From the NCBI RefSeq assembly GCF_965243865.1, contig NZ_OZ251603.1:3162001-3226000 (forward strand): a DNA stretch of 64,000 nt, written 5' to 3'. The notes beneath the pieces are model-generated. The model searched no databases. It was not told the origin of the DNA and was given only the letters and a program-made list of their open reading frames with translations. The DNA is from Hyphomicrobium_A sp965243865. Lineage in GTDB: Bacteria; Pseudomonadota; Alphaproteobacteria; Rhizobiales; Hyphomicrobiaceae. The translations under genes and the position numbers were made by a program. Below, piece by piece: positions 9,118 through 19,667 of the stretch; position 1 is the first letter of the stretch, and every line of letters starts with the position of its first letter.

Positions 9118-9621
9118 CTAGTTTGAAACCCAGTCGGCACACTTCGCCGGCGGAGCGGCTTCGCCCCACGGACTGATCGGCACCGCGGAGGTTGAGTTCT
9201 CCGGGCTGCCCTCGATCATCTTATCGGTGTAGATCATGTAGACGAGCACGTTGCGCTTGGCATCGCATCCGCGCACGATCTGCATCTTCTTGAAGATCAG
9301 CGAGCGGCGCTGGCTGAATGCCTCATCGCCCTGCTCGAGCTTGCGCTTGAACTTGATCGGCGCCACCTGCCGGCACGCGAGCGACGCGTTGGAAAGCTCC
9401 TCCGCGAGACCGAGCCAGCCTTTCCAGCCGCCTTTCTCCGGCACAGTGAAATAGCAGGTGACACCTTCGACGTCGGGATCATCGATCGCGTAGGTGCCGA
9501 GCTTGTGATCGGGCGACAGCAGCTTCCACACCGTCGTCTTCTTCATGATGAGGTCGGGATCCTCGGCGGCGGCGGGCACGGCCAGCAGCAAGGCCAATAC
9601 AATGCAGGCAATCGCGCGCAT
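9118..9621 (-). CDS. creA: CreA family periplasmic protein
   Basis: The ATG at 9621 is chosen because the predicted protein then begins MRAIACIVLALLLAVPAAAED, a clear signal peptide, and the longer frame adds only unlikely sequence. The 167-residue product matches the CreA family: YxxDDPDVEGVTCYF, LSNASLACRQVAPI, SRRSLIFKKMQIVRGCD-like and NVLVYMIYTDKMIEGSPENSTS-like segments, with conserved Cys. The function of CreA is unknown. It is divergent from the membrane-protein gene at 9754. Confidence 0.9.
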   Translation of the reverse strand: MRAIACIVLALLLAVPAAAEDPDLIMKKTTVWKLLSPDHKLGTYAIDDPDVEGVTCYFTVPEKGGWKGWLGLAEELSNASLACRQVAPIKFKRKLEQGDEAFSQRRSLIFKKMQIVRGCDAKRNVLVYMIYTDKMIEGSPENSTSAVPISPWGEAAPPAKCADWVSN

Positions 9622-9753
9622 TCCTGTTCGTCTCCATGACGCGGGATCGCTCTCAAGCCCGCTCCGATGGGACCAGATGGCCCCGCCGCCCGCGCAGTAC
9701 AAGTTTTACCGCACCGTGCTATGCCTGCGCGCCTTGGTCACCCGGAGGGATAC

Positions 9754-10230
9754 ATGGCGCGCAGATCGATCGGCGAAGCGGCAAAGGTCGTGATCGCGGC
9801 CGTCGTGCTCGGCCCCCCGCTCGGCGGTGCCGCGCTCATCGCTCTGATGCAGATTGTGCCCTGGATCGCGACCGACTTTCCGGTGTCGGTGCCCGAATTC
9901 AGCCAGAACCTTTTCAGGTCCATCTCTATCGCGGTGCCGCTGGCGTACGTCGTCGGCCTCTACTCGGCCATCCTCGCCGGACTTGCCCTCGCCGCCTACG
10001 TCTCCTGGGGCGGCCGCCTCACGTGGTGGTCCTGCCTCGCCGCTTCGCTCATCTATCCCGCCGTCCTCGCGATAAGCGGTTGGTTCAGCCTCCAGGGATC
10101 GCCCGAGACCCTTCCCCCTGTGATGATCAATGCCGCGATCATGGCGATCGCGTCGGCCTGCGGCGCCGTGCTGACCTACCTGCTCCTGCATCGCACCGGG
10201 TTCGTGCGCCGTCTTAACGCGCGTCAGTAA
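9754..10230 (+). CDS. small multi-pass membrane protein, unknown
   Basis: Starting at the ATG at 9754 (MARRSIGEAAK) gives 158 residues with four clear hydrophobic helices (about 9-35, 48-75, 82-105, 118-142) and a basic C-terminus RRLNARQ. The longer frame to 9667 adds no plausible sequence. No known family is recognised. It precedes the YcgN gene on the same strand by 48 bp and may be co-transcribed with it. Confidence 0.65.
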   Translation: MARRSIGEAAKVVIAAVVLGPPLGGAALIALMQIVPWIATDFPVSVPEFSQNLFRSISIAVPLAYVVGLYSAILAGLALAAYVSWGGRLTWWSCLAASLIYPAVLAISGWFSLQGSPETLPPVMINAAIMAIASACGAVLTYLLLHRTGFVRRLNARQ

Positions 10231-10278
10231 TTCAACGATAAGGTGACGCCACGGGGGGATGTGTTACAAGGCGCCCCC

Positions 10279-10767
10279 ATGAGCAAAAGCACCACCAGCC
10301 AAGCCAGGAAACAGCAGGACGCCCCCGGATACCGTCCGTTCTGGGAGACCAAGTCCCTCCACGCCATGTCGCACGCAGAGTGGGAATCCCTCTGCGACGG
10401 CTGCGGCCGGTGTTGCCTCCTGAAGGTCGAGGACGAGGATACCGGCGACGTTTACCTCACCCGCCTCGGCTGCAAGCTGCTCGACACCAATTCCTGCCGT
10501 TGCCGCGACTATCCCAACCGCAAGAAGAAAGTGCACGACTGCCTCAGCCTCACCCCTGGCGATATCGAGAAGATGCCCTGGCTTCCCGCCACGTGCGCCT
10601 ATCGCACGCTTCATGAAGGCCGCAGCCTCGAATGGTGGCACCCGCTCGTCTCCGGCGATCCCGAGACCGTGCATGAAGCCGGCATCTCCGTGCGCGGCTG
10701 GTCGCGCAGCGAGAAGGGCGTGAAGCCGGACGCCATCGTCCGTTACATCATCGGCGAAGCCGGCTGA
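10279..10767 (+). CDS. YcgN-family Cys-cluster protein (UPF0260)
   Basis: 162 residues from the ATG at 10279. It carries the family's cysteine clusters: CDGCGRCC near residue 38, CRCRDYPNR, HDCLSLTP and ATCAYRTL, which probably bind a metal or Fe-S cofactor. The EWWHPLVSGDPETVHEAG block is also typical of this family. Its biochemical role is unknown. Uup begins 16 bp downstream on the same strand. Confidence 0.92.
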   Translation: MSKSTTSQARKQQDAPGYRPFWETKSLHAMSHAEWESLCDGCGRCCLLKVEDEDTGDVYLTRLGCKLLDTNSCRCRDYPNRKKKVHDCLSLTPGDIEKMPWLPATCAYRTLHEGRSLEWWHPLVSGDPETVHEAGISVRGWSRSEKGVKPDAIVRYIIGEAG

Positions 10768-10783
10768 TCATTTCGGACCCAAC

Positions 10784-12601
<1,818 letters not shown>

Positions 12602-12606
12602 AGCTT

Positions 12607-12718
12607 CCCTCGCCCCGCCTGCGGGGAGAGGGTTAGGGTGAGGGGCCGCCGCTAGCGCTGCACATCATTCTGCCCCTCACCCTAACCCTCTCCCCATTAA
12701 GGGCGATGGGGAGAGGGG
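12607..12718. repeat. inverted pair of palindromic repeat elements between convergent genes
   Basis: The 95-bp gap between uup and the convergent flavoprotein gene is filled by two head-to-head copies of one element. AGGGTTAGGGTGAGGGG at 12629-12645 is exactly inverted at 12673-12689. Each copy also has its own small C/G hairpin (CCCCGCCTGCGGGG; CTCTCCCCATTAAGGGCGATGGGGAGAG without strict pairing). As RNA from either strand it forms a long stem and probably ends both transcripts. Two more copies lie inside the gene at 37630-41331. Confidence 0.8.
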
Positions 12719-13944
12719 GAAATCGTGCCCAGCCACTCCACTATCCCGCGCCCGGCCTGCGCACCGGTCGCAAGGCACGCCTGAAGCAGGTAGCCCCCCG
12801 TGGGCGCCTCCCAGTCCAGCATTTCGCCGGCAACGAACACACCTCGACGCCGGTGCAGCATCAGCCGATCATCGACGTCATTCCATTTGACGCCGCCCGC
12901 GGTCGAAATCGCCCGCGCGATGGGCGCAGCCGCTGTCAGCCGCAACGGCACTGCTTTGATCAGCCGCGCGATCTCCTCAGGGGGCATCTCGGTCAATCGT
13001 TGTGCGGCCGTCTCGTGCAGCAATCCGATCTCGACGGCTGACATGCCCGCCGCCTTGCGTAGGAACGTCGCCAGCGATTGCTTAGCTCGTGCCTTGCCGA
13101 GGCGCCCTGCCAGCGCTTCGACCGTGATATCGGGCCGCAGATCGAGGACGAGCACCGCTGTCCCGTCCCGCGCGATGGCATCGCGCAACCGGGCCGAAAG
13201 TGCGTAGACGGAACCGCCCTCGATGCCCTCGGCGGTGATCAAAGCCTCCCCGCGCACACTCGCCCCCTCGAACGATGCCGCGATGCGCTTCAGTGGCTGC
13301 CCCTCGAAGCGGCTGCGGAAGTGATCCGACCAGGCGATGTCGAATCCGCAGTTCGCTGCCGCCAGCGGGGCAACCGCGACGCCCGCGCCGTCCAGCACGG
13401 GCACCCAATCGCCTGTCGACCCGAGCCGCGGCCAGCTCGCCCCGCCGAGCGCCAGCAGCGTCGCATCGGCCTCAATGAGCCTTTCCCCGGCCGGCGTCTC
13501 GAACGTGAGGCGACCTTCGCCATCCCATCCGGTCCACCGCCACCGGTTACGAATAGTGACGCCGGCCGCGATCAGCCGGGAAAGCCATGCCCGCAAAAGC
13601 GGCGACGCCTTCATTGCCACCGGAAATACGCGCCCGCTCGATCCAACGAAGGTTGCTTCCCCGAGCCCCTCGCACCACTCCCGCACCGCGCTGGGCGGGA
13701 ATGCCTCGATGGCCGGTCGCAGCCGTTCCCGCGCGTCGCCGTAGCGAGCAAGAAATTGCTCAAGGCCTTCGCTGTGGGTCAGGTTTAATCCCCCCCGGCC
13801 AGCCAGCAGGAATTTGCGGGCGAGCGAGGGCATACGGTCGTAAACCGTGACGCTGACGCCGGAATGGGCCAGGGTCTCGGCGGCCATCAGCCCTGCCGGG
13901 CCGCCGCCGATTACGGCGACGCTGCAACTCGAAGTTCGCGTCAC
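12697..13944 (-). CDS. FAD-dependent flavoprotein, HI0933/TIGR03862 type
   Basis: 415 residues. The N-terminal dinucleotide-binding motif VAVIGGGPAGLMAAE lies at about 9-23. The family blocks ARKFLLAGRGGLNLTHSE, LALGGASWPRLGSTGDW and the C-terminal GEMLDWEAPTGGYLLQACLATG place it in the HI0933-like flavoprotein group (TIGR03862 subgroup). The physiological reaction of this group is not known. The stop lies inside the palindromic repeat, and the gene is divergent from the histidine kinase gene. Confidence 0.88.
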   Translation of the reverse strand: MTRTSSCSVAVIGGGPAGLMAAETLAHSGVSVTVYDRMPSLARKFLLAGRGGLNLTHSEGLEQFLARYGDARERLRPAIEAFPPSAVREWCEGLGEATFVGSSGRVFPVAMKASPLLRAWLSRLIAAGVTIRNRWRWTGWDGEGRLTFETPAGERLIEADATLLALGGASWPRLGSTGDWVPVLDGAGVAVAPLAAANCGFDIAWSDHFRSRFEGQPLKRIAASFEGASVRGEALITAEGIEGGSVYALSARLRDAIARDGTAVLVLDLRPDITVEALAGRLGKARAKQSLATFLRKAAGMSAVEIGLLHETAAQRLTEMPPEEIARLIKAVPLRLTAAAPIARAISTAGGVKWNDVDDRLMLHRRRGVFVAGEMLDWEAPTGGYLLQACLATGAQAGRGIVEWLGTISPSPHRP

Positions 13945-14110
13945 TTTTATATTGTCCTCTCTGCCCGGGAGCCCGCCCTAACACTCACGCATTGGCTAAG
14001 GCAACGGCCGGCCCCCGGACCGGCAGTTAACGGCGGAGACCGCTCAGCCGGTCTAGGCGGGGACGGCGGGGTGTTATAATGTTCCAATTAATGCACCGAG
14101 GATTTTGCAA

Positions 14111-15475
14111 TTGTCGCTGCGCAGTCGGCTCCTTATTTCGGTCTTTGCAACTCTGCTGCTGAGCCTCATCGCCGGCGGCGCATTCACCTATTGGCACGCC
14201 GTCGCCAAGATCGAGACCGAGATGCAGGCGGCCATCGCCGTTGGCAGCCGCATTGCGCGCAACGCCGTCGACGATTGGGAGGAGGCAACCGATCCCGCGC
14301 GGCGCCTCGCCCTTCTGGTGGCCGACTTCGAGGGCGACCGCCACCTGCGAGCGACACTCATAAGTCCCGACGGCAAGGAAGTTCACGCATCCGAAGTTGC
14401 CATCGCCGACAACCCCGCGCCAGCGTGGCTCGTATCGCTGCTGGCCGCACCTCCGAAAAAAGTGGCGGTAGATCTTCCCGAGGTATTCGACAAATTCGGC
14501 ACGGTGGTCTTGCAGACCGACCCGCGCAACGAGGTCGCCGAAGTCTGGAGCGACGTATGGCTGACGCTGAGCGTGATGACGATTTTCTGCGGCCTCGTGC
14601 TGGCCTTCATTTATTGGACGCTGGCCTCGACCATGCGCCCGCTGCACAACCTGACAACCGCCTTTGCGCGTGTCGGCGATGGTGATTACCGCGAGCGCCT
14701 GAACGAACAGGGCCCCTTGGAGCTTGTGCGCCTGTCGCAGAGCTTCAACCAGATGGTCGAGCGCCTCGCCACCTCCGAAGCCCATAATAAGCGCCTGCAG
14801 CAGCAGCTCACATCCGTGCAGGACGAGGAGCGCGCCGACCTAGCGCGTGACCTGCACGACGAGATCGGGCCTTTGCTGTTCGCGGCCGACGTCGACGCCG
14901 TCGCGATCGAGCAGCTCGCCAAATCCGGCGATTACGAGGAAATCCCGCACCGCGTGGGCATCATCCGCGACGCCATTGGCCGCATGCAGCGACACGTGCG
15001 CGATATTCTGGGCCGACTACGCTCCGCGACGCTTCTCGACGTCGGCTTGGCCCACGCCATCGACAATTTGCTCGCCTTCTGGCGGGCGCATCGCCCCAAG
15101 CTTGTCTTCCGCGTCGAGGTGCCGGAGGAAAGTTTCGGCGAGGTGATCGATGGAACGATCTACCGCGTCGTGCAGGAAAGCATAAGCAACGCGGTGCGCC
15201 ACGGGACACCGACGACCATCGACATCAGCGTCAAGGCAAATCCGGACAACTCGATCGATATCAAGGTCGCCGACGACGGCTGCGGCCTAAAATCGGGCGG
15301 TGTTCGCGGCTTCGGCATCGTCGGCATGCGCGAGCGCGTAGCAACGCTCGGCGGCAATCTAGAGGTCACCAATCGACGCGACGGCAAAGGTGTTGTCGTC
15401 TCCGCCCATCTTCCAGCGCGCGGCCCCCACGCTGCCGCTTCCACCTTTGAAACACACGAGGCAACGCTGCAATGA
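14111..15475 (+). CDS. membrane sensor histidine kinase, HisKA_3 (NarX/UhpB-like)
   Basis: 454 residues from the TTG at 14111, preferred over the TTG at 14105 because the GAGGA at 14098-14102 then has an 8-base spacing. Two transmembrane helices (about 6-28 and 155-175) enclose a periplasmic sensor region. A HAMP domain follows (LTTAFARVGDGDYRERL), then a dimerisation helix with the phospho-acceptor His in LARDLHDEIGPLLF, and an ATPase domain with N-box VQESISNAVRHG and G-box VADDGCGL. The signal is unknown. It overlaps its response regulator by 4 nt. Confidence 0.92.
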   Translation: MSLRSRLLISVFATLLLSLIAGGAFTYWHAVAKIETEMQAAIAVGSRIARNAVDDWEEATDPARRLALLVADFEGDRHLRATLISPDGKEVHASEVAIADNPAPAWLVSLLAAPPKKVAVDLPEVFDKFGTVVLQTDPRNEVAEVWSDVWLTLSVMTIFCGLVLAFIYWTLASTMRPLHNLTTAFARVGDGDYRERLNEQGPLELVRLSQSFNQMVERLATSEAHNKRLQQQLTSVQDEERADLARDLHDEIGPLLFAADVDAVAIEQLAKSGDYEEIPHRVGIIRDAIGRMQRHVRDILGRLRSATLLDVGLAHAIDNLLAFWRAHRPKLVFRVEVPEESFGEVIDGTIYRVVQESISNAVRHGTPTTIDISVKANPDNSIDIKVADDGCGLKSGGVRGFGIVGMRERVATLGGNLEVTNRRDGKGVVVSAHLPARGPHAAASTFETHEATLQ

Positions 15476-16083
15476 AGATACTTCTGGTGGACGATCATAT
15501 TGTCGTTCGTGAAGGTGTCCGCCGCCTCCTGTCGGGCATGAGCGGCGCCGAGTTGCACGAAGCATCGACCGGCGAAGAGGCGCTGGAGATGTTTCGCCAG
15601 ATCAAGCCGGAGCTCGTGCTGCTCGACCTTAATCTGACGGGCATCGGAGGCCTTGAGCTTTTGCGCCGCCTGCTGAGCGAGGACGAGAAGGTCCGCGTCG
15701 TCGTGTTCTCAATGCACGCCGAGCCGATCTACGCAGCCCGCGCTCTACGCCTTGGTGCGCGCGGCTACGTCAGCAAAAGCGCTGGGGCCGACGAACTGGT
15801 CACTGCCGTCAAGAAGGTGGCCGAGGGTGGGCGCTACGTCGAGCGCGAGATCGCCGGAGAGCTGGCCTTCACGCAGCTTTCCGCCGAAGATCCGCTGCAG
15901 CAGCTCACCATGCGTGAGATTGAAATCCTCCGCCTTCTTGGCGAGGGCAACAGCCTCACCGAGATCGCCCAGACGATTGGCGTTGCCTACAAGACGGTCG
16001 CCAATACTTGCTCGATCATCAAGAGCAAGCTGGGCGTCGAGCGCACGGCCGACCTCATCCGTGTTTCTATGGAGATGAAGTAG
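15472..16083 (+). CDS. NarL/FixJ-family response regulator
   Basis: 203 residues. The receiver domain (1-120) has the acidic pair in LLVDDH, phospho-acceptor D52 in LVLLDLNL and the conserved Lys in YVSKSAG. A LuxR-type helix-turn-helix (about 143-200) reads LTMREIEILRLLGEGNS and IAQTIGVAYKTVANT. Together with the overlapping kinase gene it forms a complete two-component system. Its targets are unknown. The truncated haemoglobin gene downstream is on the opposite strand. Confidence 0.95.
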   Translation: MKILLVDDHIVVREGVRRLLSGMSGAELHEASTGEEALEMFRQIKPELVLLDLNLTGIGGLELLRRLLSEDEKVRVVVFSMHAEPIYAARALRLGARGYVSKSAGADELVTAVKKVAEGGRYVEREIAGELAFTQLSAEDPLQQLTMREIEILRLLGEGNSLTEIAQTIGVAYKTVANTCSIIKSKLGVERTADLIRVSMEMK

Positions 16084-16105
16084 CCCGATACGCCTGCGCT
16101 GACGT

Positions 16106-16131
16106 GCGCCGGTTTCCCGCGACACCGGCGC
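16106..16131 (+). terminator. hairpin after the two-component operon
   Basis: Perfect 8-bp stem GCGCCGGT/ACCGGCGC with a 10-base loop, 22 bases after the response-regulator stop. No T-run follows, so it is a weak or factor-assisted terminator. The rest of the 250-bp gap to the haemoglobin gene shows nothing else. Confidence 0.5.
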
Positions 16132-16333
16132 TCGACTTGCGGGAAACTTTGGCAAGGCGCGACCGGGAAAAAGTCCCTGGCCCTCGGCCAACACGTATCG
16201 CTAACGTTCTGGCGCCGCGCACTTGCGGAAAGGGCGCCGGATCGCCAATGGCCCTGGCGTCCTTCCCGCACTTTTTTTTGCGCAGCATTCTCGAAAGAGT
16301 TTGGTTCTCCCCGCGGGCCGCTGCACGCCGCCG

Positions 16334-16792
16334 CTAGCGGTTGACGAGCATCGTTGCGACGCGCGTGAATGGCGTCATCAGGCGGACCTTAATGTCGCCG
16401 GGCAGACCCACGCGATCAATGGCCATCACCATGCACCTGAGCCAAGCGTCCTTCGCCTCTGCGTTGATCTCGACGTGCTCGTGCATCTCGCGCACGTTCG
16501 AATGTCCCCACTTTTGCGTATAGAGCTTGGGGCCGCCGAGGAAGCCGGACAGAAAGTTTAGCTGTTCGATGCGCGAATGGGCGACCCCATGTCCGCGCAG
16601 ATGCAGGACGTGCAGCGCTTGGCCCTCGGGTTCGAACTCGACGATGTTGTAGAACGTCTCGACCAGATTGCGCAGACCCTCTTCGCCGCCGACAAGATCG
16701 TAGAGTGAGGGCCCGCGCAACGCCGAGCCAGAGGCATCAGCGGCGACCGCGGAGCTCGTGTGATCGTCTGAACCTTCAGCAGCACCTGACAT
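16334..16792 (-). CDS. group II truncated haemoglobin
   Basis: 152 residues. After a ~25-residue polar leader, the globin starts at SLYDLVGGEEGLRNLVETFY. It continues with LNFLSGFLGGPKLYTQKWGHS and HEHVEINAEAKDAWLRCM, which holds the probable proximal His before the FG corner, and ends in the helix H region. This is the 2-on-2 group II (TrHbO) pattern, typical of haem proteins for NO/O2 handling in the cytoplasm. AGGAGG lies five bases before the ATG. It is monocistronic, facing the NarL-type two-component pair. Confidence 0.9.
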   Translation of the reverse strand: MSGAAEGSDDHTSSAVAADASGSALRGPSLYDLVGGEEGLRNLVETFYNIVEFEPEGQALHVLHLRGHGVAHSRIEQLNFLSGFLGGPKLYTQKWGHSNVREMHEHVEINAEAKDAWLRCMVMAIDRVGLPGDIKVRLMTPFTRVATMLVNR

Positions 16793-16862
16793 GGATCCTC
16801 CTGAGTTTCACACTCAGTCCGAGCGCATCGAAGTGCATTGTTCCTGCTCAATGCCCTGCCCA

Positions 16863-16898
16863 AGAAAAAGCGCGCGGCGTTCGAGGCACCGCGCGCTT
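16863..16898 (-). terminator. intrinsic terminator of the permease-mgs-gmaS operon
   Basis: Read on the minus strand, a perfect 10-bp stem AAGCGCGCGG/CCGCGCGCTT with an 11-base loop runs straight into TTTTTCTT. It lies 18 bases after the gmaS stop codon and is one of the clearest intrinsic terminators in the window. It marks the 3' end of the ten-gene operon. Confidence 0.9.
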
Positions 16899-16915
16899 CA
16901 AAGTGTTCTCTTAGG

Positions 16916-18244
16916 TTAGATGTCGAGTGTGTTTTGGCGCTCCCACTCCGTGAAGTGCGACGCGAACTGGTTCCACTCGCCGGTCTTCAGCTTGATGTAG
17001 GCGGAGGAGAACTCCTCGCCGAGAGCGCTCTTGAGTGAGGCGTCCTTGTCGAAGTTGCGGATGGCGTCGAGAAGGTTGAGCGGCAGTTTCGGAGCGTCGG
17101 TCACCGTATGTCCGAGCTGGTACATGTCGATGTCGTAGCGACGGCCCGGGTGGGCATTGCTTTCGATACCGTCGAGGCCGGCTGCAATGATGACAGCCTG
17201 GAGGAGGTACGGGTTAGCCGCGCCGTCTGGCAGGCGAAGCTCGAAGCGACCTTTGCCCGGCACGCGGACCATGTGCGTGCGGTTGTTGCCGGTCCAGGTG
17301 ACGGTGTTGGGTGCCCACGTCGCGCCGGAAACCGTGCGCGGCGCGTTGATGCGCTTGTAGGAGTTGACAGTAGGATTGGTGATCGCGGACAGCGCTTCGG
17401 CGTGCTTCATGATGCCGCCGAGGAACTTGTAGCCCTGTTGCGACAGGCCCATTTCGTCAGTGGAGTCCAGGAACGCGTTGGAGGTGCCGCTCGTGTCCCA
17501 GACAGAGATGTGCGCGTGACAACCGTTTCCGGTAAGGCCTGGGAACGGCTTCGGCATGAAGGTCGCGCGCAGCCCGTGCTTCTCGGCGACAGTCCTTGCC
17601 ATGTACTTGAAGAACGAGTGGCGGTCGGCGGTGATCAGCGCATCGTCGAAGCTCCAGTTCATTTCGAACTGGCCGTTGGCGTCCTCGTGGTCGTTCTGGT
17701 AGGCACCCCAACCCAGTTCCTGCATGTAATCGCAGATCTCGGCGATCACATCGTAACGGCGCATCAAAGCTTGCTGGTCGTAACAAGGCTTCGCTGCGGT
17801 GTCTTTTTGGTCGGAGATCGCCGTTCCGTCCGGCAGCGTCAGGAAGAATTCGCACTCTACGCCGGTTTTCACGCGCAGCCCGAGCGCCGCGGCCCTCGCA
17901 ACGAGGTGCTTGAGGACCACGCGAGGCGCCTGAGCGACGAGCTTGTCCTCCATCACGCAGTCGGCCGGCAGCCAGGCAACTTCCTTCTTCCACGGAAGCT
18001 GGATCATGCCGGCTGGGTCCGGCATGCCGAACATGTCCGGGTGCGCCGGTGTCATGTCCAGCCATGTGGCGAAGCCGGCAAAGCCGGCTCCGTCTTTCTG
18101 CATCTCTGCGATCGCTGCTGCGGGAACGAGTTTGGCTCGCTGTCCACCAAACAGGTCGGTGAACGAGATCATGAAATAGCGAATGCCACGATCTTTCGCG
18201 ACTTGCGCGAGATCGATCTTCACCTCGTGTGAATCGTGGGCCAT
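16916..18244 (-). CDS. gmaS: gamma-glutamylmethylamide synthetase / type III glutamine synthetase-like
   Basis: ATP-dependent amide ligase of the GlnT/GMAS branch. GMAS joins glutamate and methylamine to gamma-glutamylmethylamide in the cytoplasm. From the ATG at 18244 (GGGAA upstream) it has 442 residues, the usual GMAS length; an upstream GTG at 18322 would add 26 residues. Visible catalytic blocks are GVECEFFLTLPDG, FEMNWSFDDAL, NGCHAHISVWD, NNRTHMVRVPG and RFELRLPDGAANPYLLQA. As the last gene after mgsABC it is better read as GMAS than as an ammonium-assimilating GlnT, though sequence alone cannot exclude GlnT. Confidence 0.85.
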   Translation of the reverse strand: MAHDSHEVKIDLAQVAKDRGIRYFMISFTDLFGGQRAKLVPAAAIAEMQKDGAGFAGFATWLDMTPAHPDMFGMPDPAGMIQLPWKKEVAWLPADCVMEDKLVAQAPRVVLKHLVARAAALGLRVKTGVECEFFLTLPDGTAISDQKDTAAKPCYDQQALMRRYDVIAEICDYMQELGWGAYQNDHEDANGQFEMNWSFDDALITADRHSFFKYMARTVAEKHGLRATFMPKPFPGLTGNGCHAHISVWDTSGTSNAFLDSTDEMGLSQQGYKFLGGIMKHAEALSAITNPTVNSYKRINAPRTVSGATWAPNTVTWTGNNRTHMVRVPGKGRFELRLPDGAANPYLLQAVIIAAGLDGIESNAHPGRRYDIDMYQLGHTVTDAPKLPLNLLDAIRNFDKDASLKSALGEEFSSAYIKLKTGEWNQFASHFTEWERQNTLDI

Positions 18245-18338
18245 CGGTGTTTTCCCAAGTGTGTCGGTTACGTTGACGCTCTTCGCTGCCGCCGGCCTGC
18301 TAAATCTTCCGAAGAATTTCACAGCCGCCCGCCCAATT

Positions 18339-19667
18339 TTAGAAGTTGCCCTGACCGGGGATCCAGCCCGTTCCCGCCAGAGGCACCCGCGCCATGGCGG
18401 CGGCCTCGATCGTGAGCGCGCAGAGATCTTCTGGGGTCAGATTGTGCACGTGATTGTGGCCGCAGGCACGTGCAATGGTCTGTGCCTCGAGCGTCATCAC
18501 TTTGAGGTAGTTGGCGAGGCGCCGTCCGGCGAGAACCGGGTCGAGACGCCGCGACAGCTCTGGATCCTGCGTCGTGATACCGGCCGGATCCCTGCCCTCG
18601 TGCCAGTCGTCATATGCGCCGGCCGTGGTGTGGAGCTTGTTGTACTCAGATTCCAGCGCCGGATCGTTATCGCCCAGGGCGATCAGAGCCGCCGTGCCGA
18701 CTGACACAGCGTCAGCGCCGAGCGCCAGCGCCTTGGCAACGTCCGCGCCGTTGCGGATGCCGCCCGACACGATCAGCTGCACCTTGCGATGCATGCCGAG
18801 GTCCTGCAGCGCCTGCACGGCAGGACGGATGCAAGCGAGGGTCGGCTGGCCGACGTGCTCGATGAACACTTCCTGCGTGGCGGCGGTGCCGCCCTGCATG
18901 CCGTCGACGACCACTGCGTCAGCGCCGGCCTTCACGGCCAGGGCAACGTCATAGTAAGGACGCGCGCCGCCGACCTTGATGTAGATGGGCTTCTCCCAGT
19001 CGGTGATCTCGCGCAGCTCGAGGATCTTGATCTCGAGATCGTCGGGACCGGTCCAGTCCGGGTGACGGCAGGCCGAGCGCTGGTCGATGCCCTTCGGCAG
19101 CGTGCGCATTTCGGCGACGCGATCGGAGATCTTCTGGCCGAGCAGCATGCCGCCGCCGCCGGGCTTCGCGCCCTGGCCGACCACCACCTCGATGGCGTCC
19201 GCTTTACGCAGATCGTCCGGGTTCATGCCGTAGCGCGACGGCAGATACTGATAAACCAGCGTCTGCGACTGGCCGCGCTCTTCAGGCGTCATGCCGCCGT
19301 CGCCCGTCGTCGTCGACGTGCCGGCGATGGTGGCGCCGCGGCCGAGTGCTTCCTTCGCGTTCGCCGACAGCGAGCCGAAGCTCATGCCGGCGATGGTGAT
19401 CGGAATCTTCAGCTCGATCGGCTTCTTCGCGAAGCGCGTGCCGATCACGACGTTGGTCGAGCACTTCTCGCGATAGCCTTCCAGCGGATAGCGAGACATC
19501 GACGCGCCGAGGAACAGCAGGTCGTCGAAGTGGGGCACCTTGCGCTTCGCGCCGCCGCCACGGATGTCATAGATGCCGGTCGTTGCCGCACGGCGGATTT
19601 CCGACAGCGCATAGTCATCGAATGCGGCCGCCTTGCGCGGCGTCGTGGGAGGGTTGTGGTAGCTCAT
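18339..19667 (-). CDS. mgsC: N-methylglutamate synthase subunit C (FMN glutamate-synthase domain)
   Basis: 442 residues equal to the FMN-binding central domain of glutamate synthase. The TIM-barrel phosphate-binding parts IYIKVGGARPYYDVALA, VVDGMQGGTAATQEVF and LIVSGGIRNGADVAKAL are visible, and a Cys region RACGHNHVHN lies near the end where GltB places its 3Fe-4S ligands. MgsC (GlxD) would carry the synthase reaction of MgsABC, using the amide made by GMAS. It shares one base with the mgsB stop (TGATG), indicating coupled translation. Confidence 0.87.
   Translation of the reverse strand: MSYHNPPTTPRKAAAFDDYALSEIRRAATTGIYDIRGGGAKRKVPHFDDLLFLGASMSRYPLEGYREKCSTNVVIGTRFAKKPIELKIPITIAGMSFGSLSANAKEALGRGATIAGTSTTTGDGGMTPEERGQSQTLVYQYLPSRYGMNPDDLRKADAIEVVVGQGAKPGGGGMLLGQKISDRVAEMRTLPKGIDQRSACRHPDWTGPDDLEIKILELREITDWEKPIYIKVGGARPYYDVALAVKAGADAVVVDGMQGGTAATQEVFIEHVGQPTLACIRPAVQALQDLGMHRKVQLIVSGGIRNGADVAKALALGADAVSVGTAALIALGDNDPALESEYNKLHTTAGAYDDWHEGRDPAGITTQDPELSRRLDPVLAGRRLANYLKVMTLEAQTIARACGHNHVHNLTPEDLCALTIEAAAMARVPLAGTGWIPGQGNF

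Noticed and set aside
17108..18232. 374-residue frame on the + strand opposite gmaS
   Set aside because: It is a mirror frame of a real gene with strong family blocks. Its protein is low-complexity with no domain and no ribosome site.
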